A stretch of DNA of 64,000 nt from assembly GCF_002906165.1 (NCBI RefSeq), contig NZ_PPCN01000001.1, forward strand, positions 744,001 through 808,000, given 5' to 3'. The notes under the pieces are model-generated. The model ran no database searches. It saw only the letters and a list, made by a program, of their open reading frames with translations, and was not told the origin of the DNA. Made by a program: the position numbers and the translations under genes. Within the stretch, counting starts at the first letter, position 1. The number at the start of each line of letters is the position of its first letter. The stretch is from Roseibium marinum. GTDB lineage: Bacteria; Pseudomonadota; Alphaproteobacteria; Rhizobiales; Stappiaceae. Positions 52,274-59,841 of the stretch are shown piece after piece.

Positions 52274-53275
52274 ATGGTGGTGACGGGCGACACACCCCTC
52301 TCGCAGGCGCTCTGGTATACCGGTCCGGCGCAATGCGCAATCGATGTCGTGCCGTGCGGAGCTCCGCGGGCCGGCGAGGTTCTGGTGCAGACCCTCTTCA
52401 GCGGAATCAGCCGGGGCACCGAGGGCCTGGTCTTCCGCGGAGAAGTTCCCGAAAGCGAATGGCAACGGATGCGGGCTCCCTTTCAGGCCGGAGACTTTCC
52501 CTACCCGGTCAAATACGGCTACGCCAATGTGGGCAGGGTGCTGGAGGGTGATCCTGACCTTGCCGGCCGCATCGTATTTTCGCTCTATCCGCATCAAAGC
52601 GTCTTTGTTCTCCCATCCAGTGCCTGCGTGCCCGTACCGGCCGGTATACCGGCCGAAAGAGCCGTTCTGGCGGCCAATATGGAAACCGCGATCAACGCTT
52701 TATGGGACGGAAAACCATCACCTGGGGATCACATCTGCGTGGTTGGCGGCGGAGTTGTCGGATTGTTGACCGCCTATCTGGCAAGCAGGCTCCCCGGATC
52801 GCGGGTGACGCTGGTCGACACGAATGCCGCAAGGGAAGAAACGGCCACGGATCTGGGCCTGAATTTCGCGCTTCCCGAACACGCGCCGCGCGATCAGGAT
52901 CTCGTCTTCCACACCAGCGCCAGCTCGGCCGGCCTTGCCACGGCGCTGGCCTGCGCCGGCGATGGGACATCGGTTGTCGAAATGAGCTGGTACGGATCCC
53001 GCGACGTGCTGGCGCCGCTCGGCGCGGATTTCCATTGCCGCCGCCTGAAGCTGGTCTCCAGTCAGGTGGGCACCATCCCGGTGGAGCGGCAGGCCCGCTG
53101 GACATTCCGGCGCCGGCTGGAAACCGCATTGTCCCTTTTGCAGGACCCGGCTCTGGACCGGTTGATCAGCCACCGGGTGGACTTTCCGGAGCTTCCCGCG
53201 CAGCTTCCCGAATTGTTGAACAAGGCTTCGGATGTGCTGACGGCGCTGGTCGTCTATGACAGTGGCCCGGGCTGA
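52274..53275 (+). CDS. BchC-like MDR-family dehydrogenase
   Basis: A 333-residue medium-chain dehydrogenase/reductase of the group that includes BchC. The GroES-like domain contains LFSGISRGTEGLVFRG, and the NAD-binding domain has CVVGGGVVGLLTAYLA at about 155-170. The usual catalytic zinc Cys of alcohol dehydrogenases is replaced (SGISRG), so a zinc-free mechanism is possible. It is the first gene of a compact cluster with the PTPS-like protein, glycosyltransferase and methyltransferase. It may oxidise a side-chain hydroxyl, as BchC does. Confidence 0.87.
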   Translation: MVVTGDTPLSQALWYTGPAQCAIDVVPCGAPRAGEVLVQTLFSGISRGTEGLVFRGEVPESEWQRMRAPFQAGDFPYPVKYGYANVGRVLEGDPDLAGRIVFSLYPHQSVFVLPSSACVPVPAGIPAERAVLAANMETAINALWDGKPSPGDHICVVGGGVVGLLTAYLASRLPGSRVTLVDTNAAREETATDLGLNFALPEHAPRDQDLVFHTSASSAGLATALACAGDGTSVVEMSWYGSRDVLAPLGADFHCRRLKLVSSQVGTIPVERQARWTFRRRLETALSLLQDPALDRLISHRVDFPELPAQLPELLNKASDVLTALVVYDSGPG

Positions 53276-53323
53276 TCCATTCTCACCTCATCCACCCCTT
53301 CGAAATTTCAGGATCCTAGAGAC

Positions 53324-53722
53324 ATGTATGCTGTTGAAGTCCGCGACCACGTGATGATCGCCCACTCCTTCAAGGGCGAGCTTTTCGGCCCCGCCCAGGC
53401 GCTTCATGGCGCGACATTCGTCATCGACGCGGCCTTTCTGGCCGAAACGTTGGACGCAAACGGCGTTGTCATCGACATCGGCCGGGCACATGACGCCCTG
53501 AAAGAAGTGCTGCAGCCGCTCAACTACAAGAACCTCGACGAGGTGCCCGCGTTCGCCGGTATCAACACCACGACGGAGTTCCTCACCAGGCACATCCACG
53601 ATCACCTGGCGAAAGCCGCGCGGGACAACCGGCTCGGCCGGCCGGGCAGCGAACTCGGCGCCATCCGGGTGACGATTTCAGAATCCCACGTCGCCCGCGC
53701 CTGGTATGAAGCCGCGATCTGA
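53324..53722 (+). CDS. 6-pyruvoyl-tetrahydropterin synthase / QueD-like protein
   Basis: A 132-residue T-fold protein. Visible family features: H14 (MIAHSF), H28 in LHGATFVID, the LNYKNLDEVPAF segment, TTTEFLTRHI and ISESHVARAWYEA with the conserved Glu. The third zinc ligand of the HGH motif is replaced by Ala30 (HGA), so a canonical three-His zinc site is not possible. It probably handles a dihydroneopterin triphosphate-derived pterin. It is 48 bp after the BchC-like gene and its stop lies 8 bp before the glycosyltransferase ATG. Confidence 0.82.
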   Translation: MYAVEVRDHVMIAHSFKGELFGPAQALHGATFVIDAAFLAETLDANGVVIDIGRAHDALKEVLQPLNYKNLDEVPAFAGINTTTEFLTRHIHDHLAKAARDNRLGRPGSELGAIRVTISESHVARAWYEAAI

Positions 53723-53729
53723 CCCCGGC

Positions 53730-54782
53730 ATGAAACAGCTCTTCTTCGCCTTTCCGGGAAACCTGGAGACGCCGACCGGCGGTTATGGCTACGACCGGCG
53801 GATCATTGCCGGGTTGCGCGATCTCGGCTGGCAGGTGGAGCTTGTGCCTCTTGGCGAGGGGTTTCCCCATCCATCGGCACAAACCCTGGCCACGGCGGAA
53901 AAGCAGCTCGCCGCGCTGCCTCTAGGCGCTCTCGTGGTGATCGACGGGCTGGCCTTCGGCACGATGGCCGGGGCCGCAGCGGCGCTTGGGCATGAATTGT
54001 CCCTGATCGCTCTCGTGCACCATCCGCTCTGTCTGGAAAACGGTCTGACGGATGGGCAGGCCGAGGCCATGCGGGAAAGTGAGCACAAGGCGCTCGCCTT
54101 CGCCCGGCATGTGATCGTCACCAGTCCCGCGACCGCCCGGCAGGTGGCCGATCTGTTCGAATATCCGGCGAACCGGATATCCGTTGTTCTTCCCGGCACC
54201 GACCGTCCCGAAGCCCTTCCGCGTGAAAAGTCGAATGTGGTCAGGCTGCTGGCTGTTGGAACAATCGTGCCGAGAAAAGGCTACGACCTGCTGTTTCAGG
54301 CCCTTTCCGCAATGCCGGACCTGAACTGGCATCTGGAGATTGTCGGAGGACTGGATGCCGATCCGGAGTGTTATCGTACACTGCTTCAGCAGGTAGGCGA
54401 TCTGAACCTTGCCGGGCGGATCACGTTTCGCGGCGCCGCCTCGCCGGAGGATCTGACCGGGTTTTACCGCGATGCGGATATCTTCGTGCTCGCCAGCCGC
54501 TACGAGGGGTATGGCATGGCCTATACGGAAGCCTTGGCCCATGGTCTGCCCGTTATCGGCAGCGGCGACGGCGCCGTGCGGGACACCTTGCCTCAAGGGG
54601 CGTCGCTCTATTGCGGTGTTGAAGACGTCGGCGCGCTGCGCGAGGCGCTTGAACTGCTGATCACCGATGCCGCGACACGCTCGCAAATGGCGGCCGCTGC
54701 CCGGATTGCCGCCGAAGCGCTTCCCGGCTGGCAGGATGCCGCCGGGCAATTCGCGCAAATCTTGCAGGAGGTTCCGCAATGA
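53730..54782 (+). CDS. Glycosyltransferase family 4
   Basis: A 350-residue GT-B enzyme. The N-terminal half has TPTGGYGYDRRIIAGLRDLGW and the C-terminal half has the donor-binding GTIVPRKGYDLLFQAL and the EX7E-type motif ASRYEGYGMAYTEALAHG. The start is ATG 53730, 8 bp after the PTPS-like stop. It overlaps the methyltransferase start by 4 bp. A glycosyltransferase next to a pterin enzyme suggests glycosylation of a pterin, as in cyanobacterial glucosylpterins, which is inference. Confidence 0.87.
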   Translation: MKQLFFAFPGNLETPTGGYGYDRRIIAGLRDLGWQVELVPLGEGFPHPSAQTLATAEKQLAALPLGALVVIDGLAFGTMAGAAAALGHELSLIALVHHPLCLENGLTDGQAEAMRESEHKALAFARHVIVTSPATARQVADLFEYPANRISVVLPGTDRPEALPREKSNVVRLLAVGTIVPRKGYDLLFQALSAMPDLNWHLEIVGGLDADPECYRTLLQQVGDLNLAGRITFRGAASPEDLTGFYRDADIFVLASRYEGYGMAYTEALAHGLPVIGSGDGAVRDTLPQGASLYCGVEDVGALREALELLITDAATRSQMAAAARIAAEALPGWQDAAGQFAQILQEVPQ

Positions 54783-55585
54783 GCGGATTTTCATCTGAAT
54801 GGCTGGCCTTGCGCGAGCCGCTCGACCTTGTGGCGAGAAACGCCGAAGTCGAAGAGGCGTTTCTGGGGCGGTTGCCCGAAAGACCGCTGCGTATCCTGGA
54901 TCTGGCGAGCGGCGCCGGATCGACAATCGCCGCCATGCACGCAAAGTTTAGCCAGCCGGTGAACTGGCTGCTCACCGACCATGATCCGGCCCTGCTCGAG
55001 ATAGCCGCAGAGCGCTGGCGCAACGAGGCGACAGGCAGGCTGGAAACACGGCAGGTCGATCTTGCCGGTGATCTGGAGGATCTGCCGCTCGCGGATGTGG
55101 ACGCCGTCACCACATCGGCTTTTCTGGATCTCGTCTCCGAGGAATTCCTGCTGCGTCTCACGGACGTGATTGTCCGGGCCGGAAAACCGTTTCTCGCCAG
55201 CCTGACATACGACGGACGCACGGCGTTCGAGCCGTCCCATCCCTTTGACGCGACCCTGGGCGCGGCCTTGAACGCGCATCAGAAATCCGACAAGGGCTTC
55301 GGTCCGGCACTCGGGCCGGACGCCGCGGTCAGGGCCACCGGCCTTTTTGAAGACCGGGGATACAGGGTGGTTCGCGGACCGTCCGACTGGCGGGGAGGAC
55401 CCTCTTCCCCGGAATTTCTGCTGGAATTTCTGCGGGGCTGGGGTCGGGTCGGTCAGGAAATCGGGCTGGAAGAAAGCTCTCTGGACGCCTGGTGGGGCGA
55501 TCGCCAGGGGAAAATCCGCTCGGGAGAGCTTCACGTGGAAGTCGGCCACATCGATTTCGCGGCCTTGCCTTCATCCGCCCTTTGA
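54779..55585 (+). CDS. Class I SAM-dependent methyltransferase
   Basis: A 268-residue methyltransferase. Motif I is ILDLASGAGSTIAAMHAKF (about 38-56), motif II DHDPALLEIA and motif IV LADVDAVTTSAFLDLVSEEF. Start overlaps the glycosyltransferase stop (ATGA), so it is co-translated. Probably methylates the product of the cluster. The acceptor is unknown. Confidence 0.85.
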   Translation: MSGFSSEWLALREPLDLVARNAEVEEAFLGRLPERPLRILDLASGAGSTIAAMHAKFSQPVNWLLTDHDPALLEIAAERWRNEATGRLETRQVDLAGDLEDLPLADVDAVTTSAFLDLVSEEFLLRLTDVIVRAGKPFLASLTYDGRTAFEPSHPFDATLGAALNAHQKSDKGFGPALGPDAAVRATGLFEDRGYRVVRGPSDWRGGPSSPEFLLEFLRGWGRVGQEIGLEESSLDAWWGDRQGKIRSGELHVEVGHIDFAALPSSAL

Positions 55586-55676
55586 CCGAGGCCGGTCAAC
55601 TTTTCCGCTTTCATGATGTTTCCATGTGAAAGCACATTGATTTAGTATGGCAAGACTTACAGGGGGAGAGACCGGC

Positions 55677-56207
55677 ATGGCCGAGGTGAATGAGCGTTAC
55701 AGCCTGATCGCGCGTTCCATCCACTGGCTGACGGCGCTGCTGGTGCTGTCGATGGTGCCGGCCGGGCTGATCATGATCCGGATCGGCGGCGGCCCGCTGC
55801 AGAACCAGCTCTTCGATTTCCATCGCTCCGTCGGCGTGGTTCTGATGATCCTGACGGTCATCCGGCTCGCTTACCGGCTCACCCATCCCCCGGCGCCTCT
55901 TCCGGCCGATATTCCCCCTGTGCAGCAGTTGGCGGCCAAGGCGACCCACGTCTTTTTGTATCTCTTCCTGCTCCTCAATCCGTTCATCGGATGGGTGGCG
56001 ACATCCGCCTATGGCGCCTCGATATCGGTCTTCGGCGTGTTCACCATGCCTGCCATCGTTGCGAAGGACCGCGCTCTCTCGGAACAGCTTTTCGCGGTCC
56101 ATGAAGTTCTGGGCCTGCTCTTCACGGCCGCTGTCCTGATGCACATCGCCGCCGCGCTCTATCACGGTATCATCCGCCGGGACGGCGTGTTGAGTCGCAT
56201 GGTTTGA
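55677..56207 (+). CDS. Cytochrome b561
   Basis: A 176-residue four-helix haem protein. His ligands lie in SIHWLTALLVLS, DFHRSVGVVLM, AVHEVLGLLF and VLMHIAAALYH. It exchanges electrons with ubiquinol and often reduces superoxide or periplasmic partners. ATG 55677 follows a strong AGGGGGAGAG. It stands 90 bp after the methyltransferase gene and may be separately expressed. A 245-bp AT-rich gap separates it from the ACP operon. Confidence 0.9.
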   Translation: MAEVNERYSLIARSIHWLTALLVLSMVPAGLIMIRIGGGPLQNQLFDFHRSVGVVLMILTVIRLAYRLTHPPAPLPADIPPVQQLAAKATHVFLYLFLLLNPFIGWVATSAYGASISVFGVFTMPAIVAKDRALSEQLFAVHEVLGLLFTAAVLMHIAAALYHGIIRRDGVLSRMV

Positions 56208-56414
56208 GTGCCGCAAAGGCACCTGAAAACACAAGCCAATAGATACTTGTCCTGATGCGCTGGAATTAAAGGCGACTTCCAGCGTGTGGTCATGGATGTT
56301 TACACTTTATTTACTTAATAAAATTTAACCAAAGTTGATTTGTAATTTTTTACCATGCCCCTTAAGTACAGTTTATTCTTTTTTTGCGAAAAATAGTTCT
56401 TCGGAACACAGTCA

Positions 56415-56433
56415 CCGGTTCACGGTGAACCGG
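56415..56433. promoter_or_regulatory. 19-bp perfect palindrome before the ACP operon
   Basis: CCGGTTCAC and GTGAACCGG flank a single G. It ends 10 bp before the AAGGATT ribosome-binding site and 20 bp before the ATG of the carrier protein gene. It is too tight to form a normal RNA loop; an operator is more likely. The upstream region (56290-56400) is very AT-rich, suitable for a promoter. Confidence 0.55.
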
Positions 56434-56453
56434 CAGAAGTGGCAAGGATTAAC

Positions 56454-56702
56454 ATGAAACAGGCTATTCGGACCCTCTTGGCGAAACACGGCAACCTGCC
56501 TGTGGCGATTGAAAGCATCGATGACGGTGCGGATCTTTATGATGCCGGCCTGTCTTCCTTCGCATCGGTTCAGGTGATGCTGGCTCTGGAAGAGGAATTC
56601 GATATCGAGTTTCCCGAGCATCTGCTGAACCGCAAGTCCTTTTCGTCCGTGGAGGCGATTGCGGCCGCGCTGGCTGAAATTCGCGAAGACCAGGCAGCCT
56701 GA
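56454..56702 (+). CDS. Acyl carrier protein partner of amino-acid:ACP ligase
   Basis: An 82-residue carrier protein. By alignment with AcpP helix II (VMLALEEEFDIEF), the phosphopantetheine serine is S35 in AGLSSFASVQ, with LSS in place of the usual DSL. ATG 56454 follows AAGGATT. It leads an operon with an acyl-CoA dehydrogenase, the class II-type ligase, DUF1839 and GH2. In Bradyrhizobium such proteins are aminoacylated by Bll0957-type ligases. Confidence 0.9.
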   Translation: MKQAIRTLLAKHGNLPVAIESIDDGADLYDAGLSSFASVQVMLALEEEFDIEFPEHLLNRKSFSSVEAIAAALAEIREDQAA

Positions 56703-56705
56703 TCC

Positions 56706-57887
56706 ATGACCGCCGCCAGCAGGATTACCGCCATGGGTCTGACCGAGCGCGCCAAGCGGGCTGCCGGGATCGCCGCTGAATTTGCCGATAAGGTGGATGT
56801 CGGAGGACGCTTCCCGTCCGAGGGCATGGAGGCGCTCAAGACGGAACGCCTGATGGGCGTCCTGATCCGTCCGGAACTCGGCGGCGAAGGGGCGACCATG
56901 ACCGAGATCGCCGATGTATGCGCGATCCTGGGCCAGGCCTGCGCATCGACCGCCATGACCTATGCCATGCACCAGATTCAGGTTGCCAGTCTTTCTGACT
57001 ATGCGATCGGCAGTGCCTGGCACGAGGCCTTTCAGAAACGGATCTGCGACGAGCAGCTCCTGATCGCATCCGCGACCAGCGAGGCGGGCATCGGCGGCAA
57101 TCTCCGCAATTCCCTGTGCGCCATCGAGGTTGACGGGGAGACCGCGCGGCTGACCAAGGACGCGACCGTGATTTCCTACGGCGCGGAGGCGGACGCCATC
57201 ATGGTCACCTCCCGCCGTCACCCGGACGCGGCCCATTCGGACCAGGTCGCGACGGTTTTCCTGAAGGACCAGTACACGCTGGAGCGGACAAGCGTCTGGG
57301 ATACGCTCGGCATGCGCGGTACCTGCTCGGAAGGGTTTGTCTTCAAGGCTGAAGCCCCGGCCGGCCAGATCCTGCCGCGTCCTTTCGCGGAAATCGCCGC
57401 CCAGTCCATGCTGGCGGTGTCCCATCTTCTGTGGGGCGCGCTCTGGTACGGAATTGCCGCCGACGCGGTGGCGCGCGCCCAGAGCTTCGTGAAGGCGGCT
57501 GCCCGGAAATCTCCCGGCCAGATGCCGCCCGGCGCCCTTCGTCTGGCGGAAGCCTCAAGCCTGCTGCAACTGGTCAAGGCCAATGTGGTTGCCGGCCTCA
57601 AGCAGTTCGCGGATTGCAAGGGCGACGGCGATGCCCTGAATGCCATGAGCTTTTCCGTCGCCATGAACAATGTGAAGATCGGCACGTCGCAGACCATCCT
57701 GACAATCATCAATCATTGCATGCTGATCTGCGGGATCGCCGGCTACAAGAACGGCACACCGTTCAGCCTCGGCCGGCATCTGCGCGATGCCCATTCCGCT
57801 CAGCTGATGATTTCCAACGACCGGATCCTGGGCAACACGTCGACGATGCTGCTGGTCAACAAACAAGACACCAGCCTTTTGGGGTAA
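56706..57887 (+). CDS. Acyl-CoA dehydrogenase-like flavoprotein
   Basis: A 393-residue FAD-dependent dehydrogenase. ACAD signatures: LIASATSEAGIGGNLRNS in the N-terminal domain, WDTLGMRGTCSEGFVF for the middle beta domain and the helical C-terminal domain with FSLGRHLRDAHSAQLMISND. The gene starts 3 bp after the ACP stop and runs directly into the ligase ATG. Its substrate is probably an aminoacyl-ACP made by the next gene, like related carrier-linked amino acid oxidations; that is inference. Confidence 0.86.
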   Translation: MTAASRITAMGLTERAKRAAGIAAEFADKVDVGGRFPSEGMEALKTERLMGVLIRPELGGEGATMTEIADVCAILGQACASTAMTYAMHQIQVASLSDYAIGSAWHEAFQKRICDEQLLIASATSEAGIGGNLRNSLCAIEVDGETARLTKDATVISYGAEADAIMVTSRRHPDAAHSDQVATVFLKDQYTLERTSVWDTLGMRGTCSEGFVFKAEAPAGQILPRPFAEIAAQSMLAVSHLLWGALWYGIAADAVARAQSFVKAAARKSPGQMPPGALRLAEASSLLQLVKANVVAGLKQFADCKGDGDALNAMSFSVAMNNVKIGTSQTILTIINHCMLICGIAGYKNGTPFSLGRHLRDAHSAQLMISNDRILGNTSTMLLVNKQDTSLLG

Positions 57888-58799
57888 ATGATGGACGTGC
57901 AAGTCTCTTTTCTGGATCAGCTCTTCTCCGAAGGCGTGCTGTACGATAGCGGTGTCGACGGCCTTTACGCCCGCAGCGGTGAATTCGAGGAGGTGATTTC
58001 GAGGTTCGAAACCTTTGCTCTTTCCTACGGCAAGGACGAAATTTCCGAAGCCATGGTCTTCCCGCCGGGCATGACCATGCAGAACTTCGAGACCAGCGGC
58101 TACATGAAGAGTTTCCCGCAGCTTGCCGGCACGGTTCACGCATTCTGCGGCAACGATCACGACCATATGGGCCTGCTGCAATGCATCGCCGCGGGTGACG
58201 ACTGGTCGAAGCATCAAAAGCCGACCCAGGTCGCGCTCACGCCTGCCGCCTGCTATCCGCTGTATCCGATCCTCTCCCGGCGTGGCCCCCTGGGCGAAGA
58301 CGGGGCCTATGTCGCCCTTCAGTCCTACTGTTTCCGTCATGAGCCCTCGCGGGATCCGGCACGGATGCAGATGTTCCGGATGCGGGAATATGTGCGCGCC
58401 GGATCTGCCGAGCAGACGATGGCTTTCCGGGAAACCTGGAAGAAGCGCGGCGAGGACATGATGAAGCGGCTGGAACTGCCGCATCACGTCGACGTCGCCA
58501 ACGATCCCTTCTTCGGACGCGCCGGCAAGATCATGGCCTCCGGCCAGCGCGAACAGGAACTGAAGTTCGAAATGCTGGTGCCGATCACCTCGGAGGAAAA
58601 TCCGACGGCCTGCATGAGCTTCAACTATCACATGGACAATTTCGGCAAGGTCTGGGACATCCGCCAGGCGGACGGGGCGCCGGCGCACACCGCCTGCGTC
58701 GGCTTCGGCCTCGAGCGGCTTGCCCTTGCCCTGTTCCGGCATCACGGCTTCGACACCGCCCGCTGGCCCGAAGGCGTCAGATCGGCCCTTTGGGGGTGA
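57888..58799 (+). CDS. Amino acid:[carrier protein] ligase (class II aaRS-like)
   Basis: A 303-residue homologue of the seryl-tRNA synthetase catalytic core without a tRNA-binding arm. Motif 2 region is CFRHEPSRDPARMQMFRMRE, motif 3 is GFGLERLALALF. The zinc ligands of Bradyrhizobium Bll0957, as I recall (C131, E176, C279), map to C122, E167 and C270 with a constant offset of nine. Such enzymes activate glycine or alanine and load it onto a carrier protein. The ACP is the first gene of this operon. It directly follows the ACAD stop. Confidence 0.92.
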   Translation: MMDVQVSFLDQLFSEGVLYDSGVDGLYARSGEFEEVISRFETFALSYGKDEISEAMVFPPGMTMQNFETSGYMKSFPQLAGTVHAFCGNDHDHMGLLQCIAAGDDWSKHQKPTQVALTPAACYPLYPILSRRGPLGEDGAYVALQSYCFRHEPSRDPARMQMFRMREYVRAGSAEQTMAFRETWKKRGEDMMKRLELPHHVDVANDPFFGRAGKIMASGQREQELKFEMLVPITSEENPTACMSFNYHMDNFGKVWDIRQADGAPAHTACVGFGLERLALALFRHHGFDTARWPEGVRSALWG

Positions 58800-58815
58800 G
58801 AGGATCGAGCACCCC

Positions 58816-59841
58816 ATGACAGAAGCCGTTGTCTTTGAAGCCTTGAGTGCGGCCGGCTATATACGCAGCCCGCTGCACGCGCTGGAGCGGGACTGGCCGG
58901 AAACCAATTGCTATCTCGATGCCTGGATCGAGGTGCTGCCGTCCCTTGGCCTGCCGCCGGAGGCCTGTCTGGCCTATTCGCTCACGCAGGATTTCGAGGG
59001 CGACCAGTTCACCTTCTTCAAGGTGCCGCTTGAGGATCTGGAAGCGCTCTACGGCCTGAAGGTCACGGAGCTGGCAATCTACGACCGGGTCGAAAACCAC
59101 ATTTTCCACCAGCTCGAACGCGGCCGCCTCTCCCTGGTGGAGGTGGACAGCTACTTCCTGCCCGACACGCAGGGCGTCGGCTATCACGAGCTTCACGGCA
59201 AGACGACCATCGCCATCAACCGGATGGATTTCGAAAACCGGACGTTGGAGTATTTCCACGGCCTCGGCCTGCACCGTCTTGAGGGCGATGACTTCGACGG
59301 CGTGTTCCAGCGTGGCGCGCACGAAAAACCCGTTGCTTTCCGGCCCTATACCGAGTTTGTGAAGTTTCCTGAAAAAGTGCCGTCGCGGGAGCAAATCCTG
59401 TCGGTTTCCGAAGACCTCCTCCGCCATCATCTGAAACGCCGTCCCGCCGAAAACCCGGTCGCAAGCTTTGCCCGTGTGTTCCCGGAGCAGGTGGAACGGG
59501 TGAGCGAGCGCGATTTCGATTTCTTCCATCTCTACGCCTTCAATACGCTGCGCCAGCTCGGTGCGAATTTCGAACTGTTCTCCTCTTATCTGCAATGGCT
59601 GGCCGCTCAGGGACGAACCGGGTTCGAGGAGGCTGTTGCCGAGGCGAAGACGATTTCGTCCACTTGCAAGATGGTTCAGTTCAAGCTCGCCCGGGCGGTG
59701 ATGCGCAAGAAGTTTCAGGGGCTTGACGAAAGTTTGCTTCCGGCGGTGACCGCCTGGGACAACCTGATACTGCATCTTGACCGGCACTATGGTGACGGCG
59801 AGGCAGGCTTTGCGCCCGTGGTCAGCGCAGCCGGTGCCTGA
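58816..59841 (+). CDS. DUF1839-family protein
   Basis: A 341-residue protein of unknown function, commonly next to amino-acid:ACP ligases. It reads NCYLDAWIEVLPSLGLPPEA near the N-terminus and has long soluble segments with no transmembrane stretch. The family may be a C39-peptidase-like or BtrH-type N-terminal fold transferring the aminoacyl group from the carrier to an acceptor (BtrH does this in butirosin synthesis). That is plausible here but not shown. ATG 58816 is 16 bp after the ligase stop. Confidence 0.85.
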   Translation: MTEAVVFEALSAAGYIRSPLHALERDWPETNCYLDAWIEVLPSLGLPPEACLAYSLTQDFEGDQFTFFKVPLEDLEALYGLKVTELAIYDRVENHIFHQLERGRLSLVEVDSYFLPDTQGVGYHELHGKTTIAINRMDFENRTLEYFHGLGLHRLEGDDFDGVFQRGAHEKPVAFRPYTEFVKFPEKVPSREQILSVSEDLLRHHLKRRPAENPVASFARVFPEQVERVSERDFDFFHLYAFNTLRQLGANFELFSSYLQWLAAQGRTGFEEAVAEAKTISSTCKMVQFKLARAVMRKKFQGLDESLLPAVTAWDNLILHLDRHYGDGEAGFAPVVSAAGA

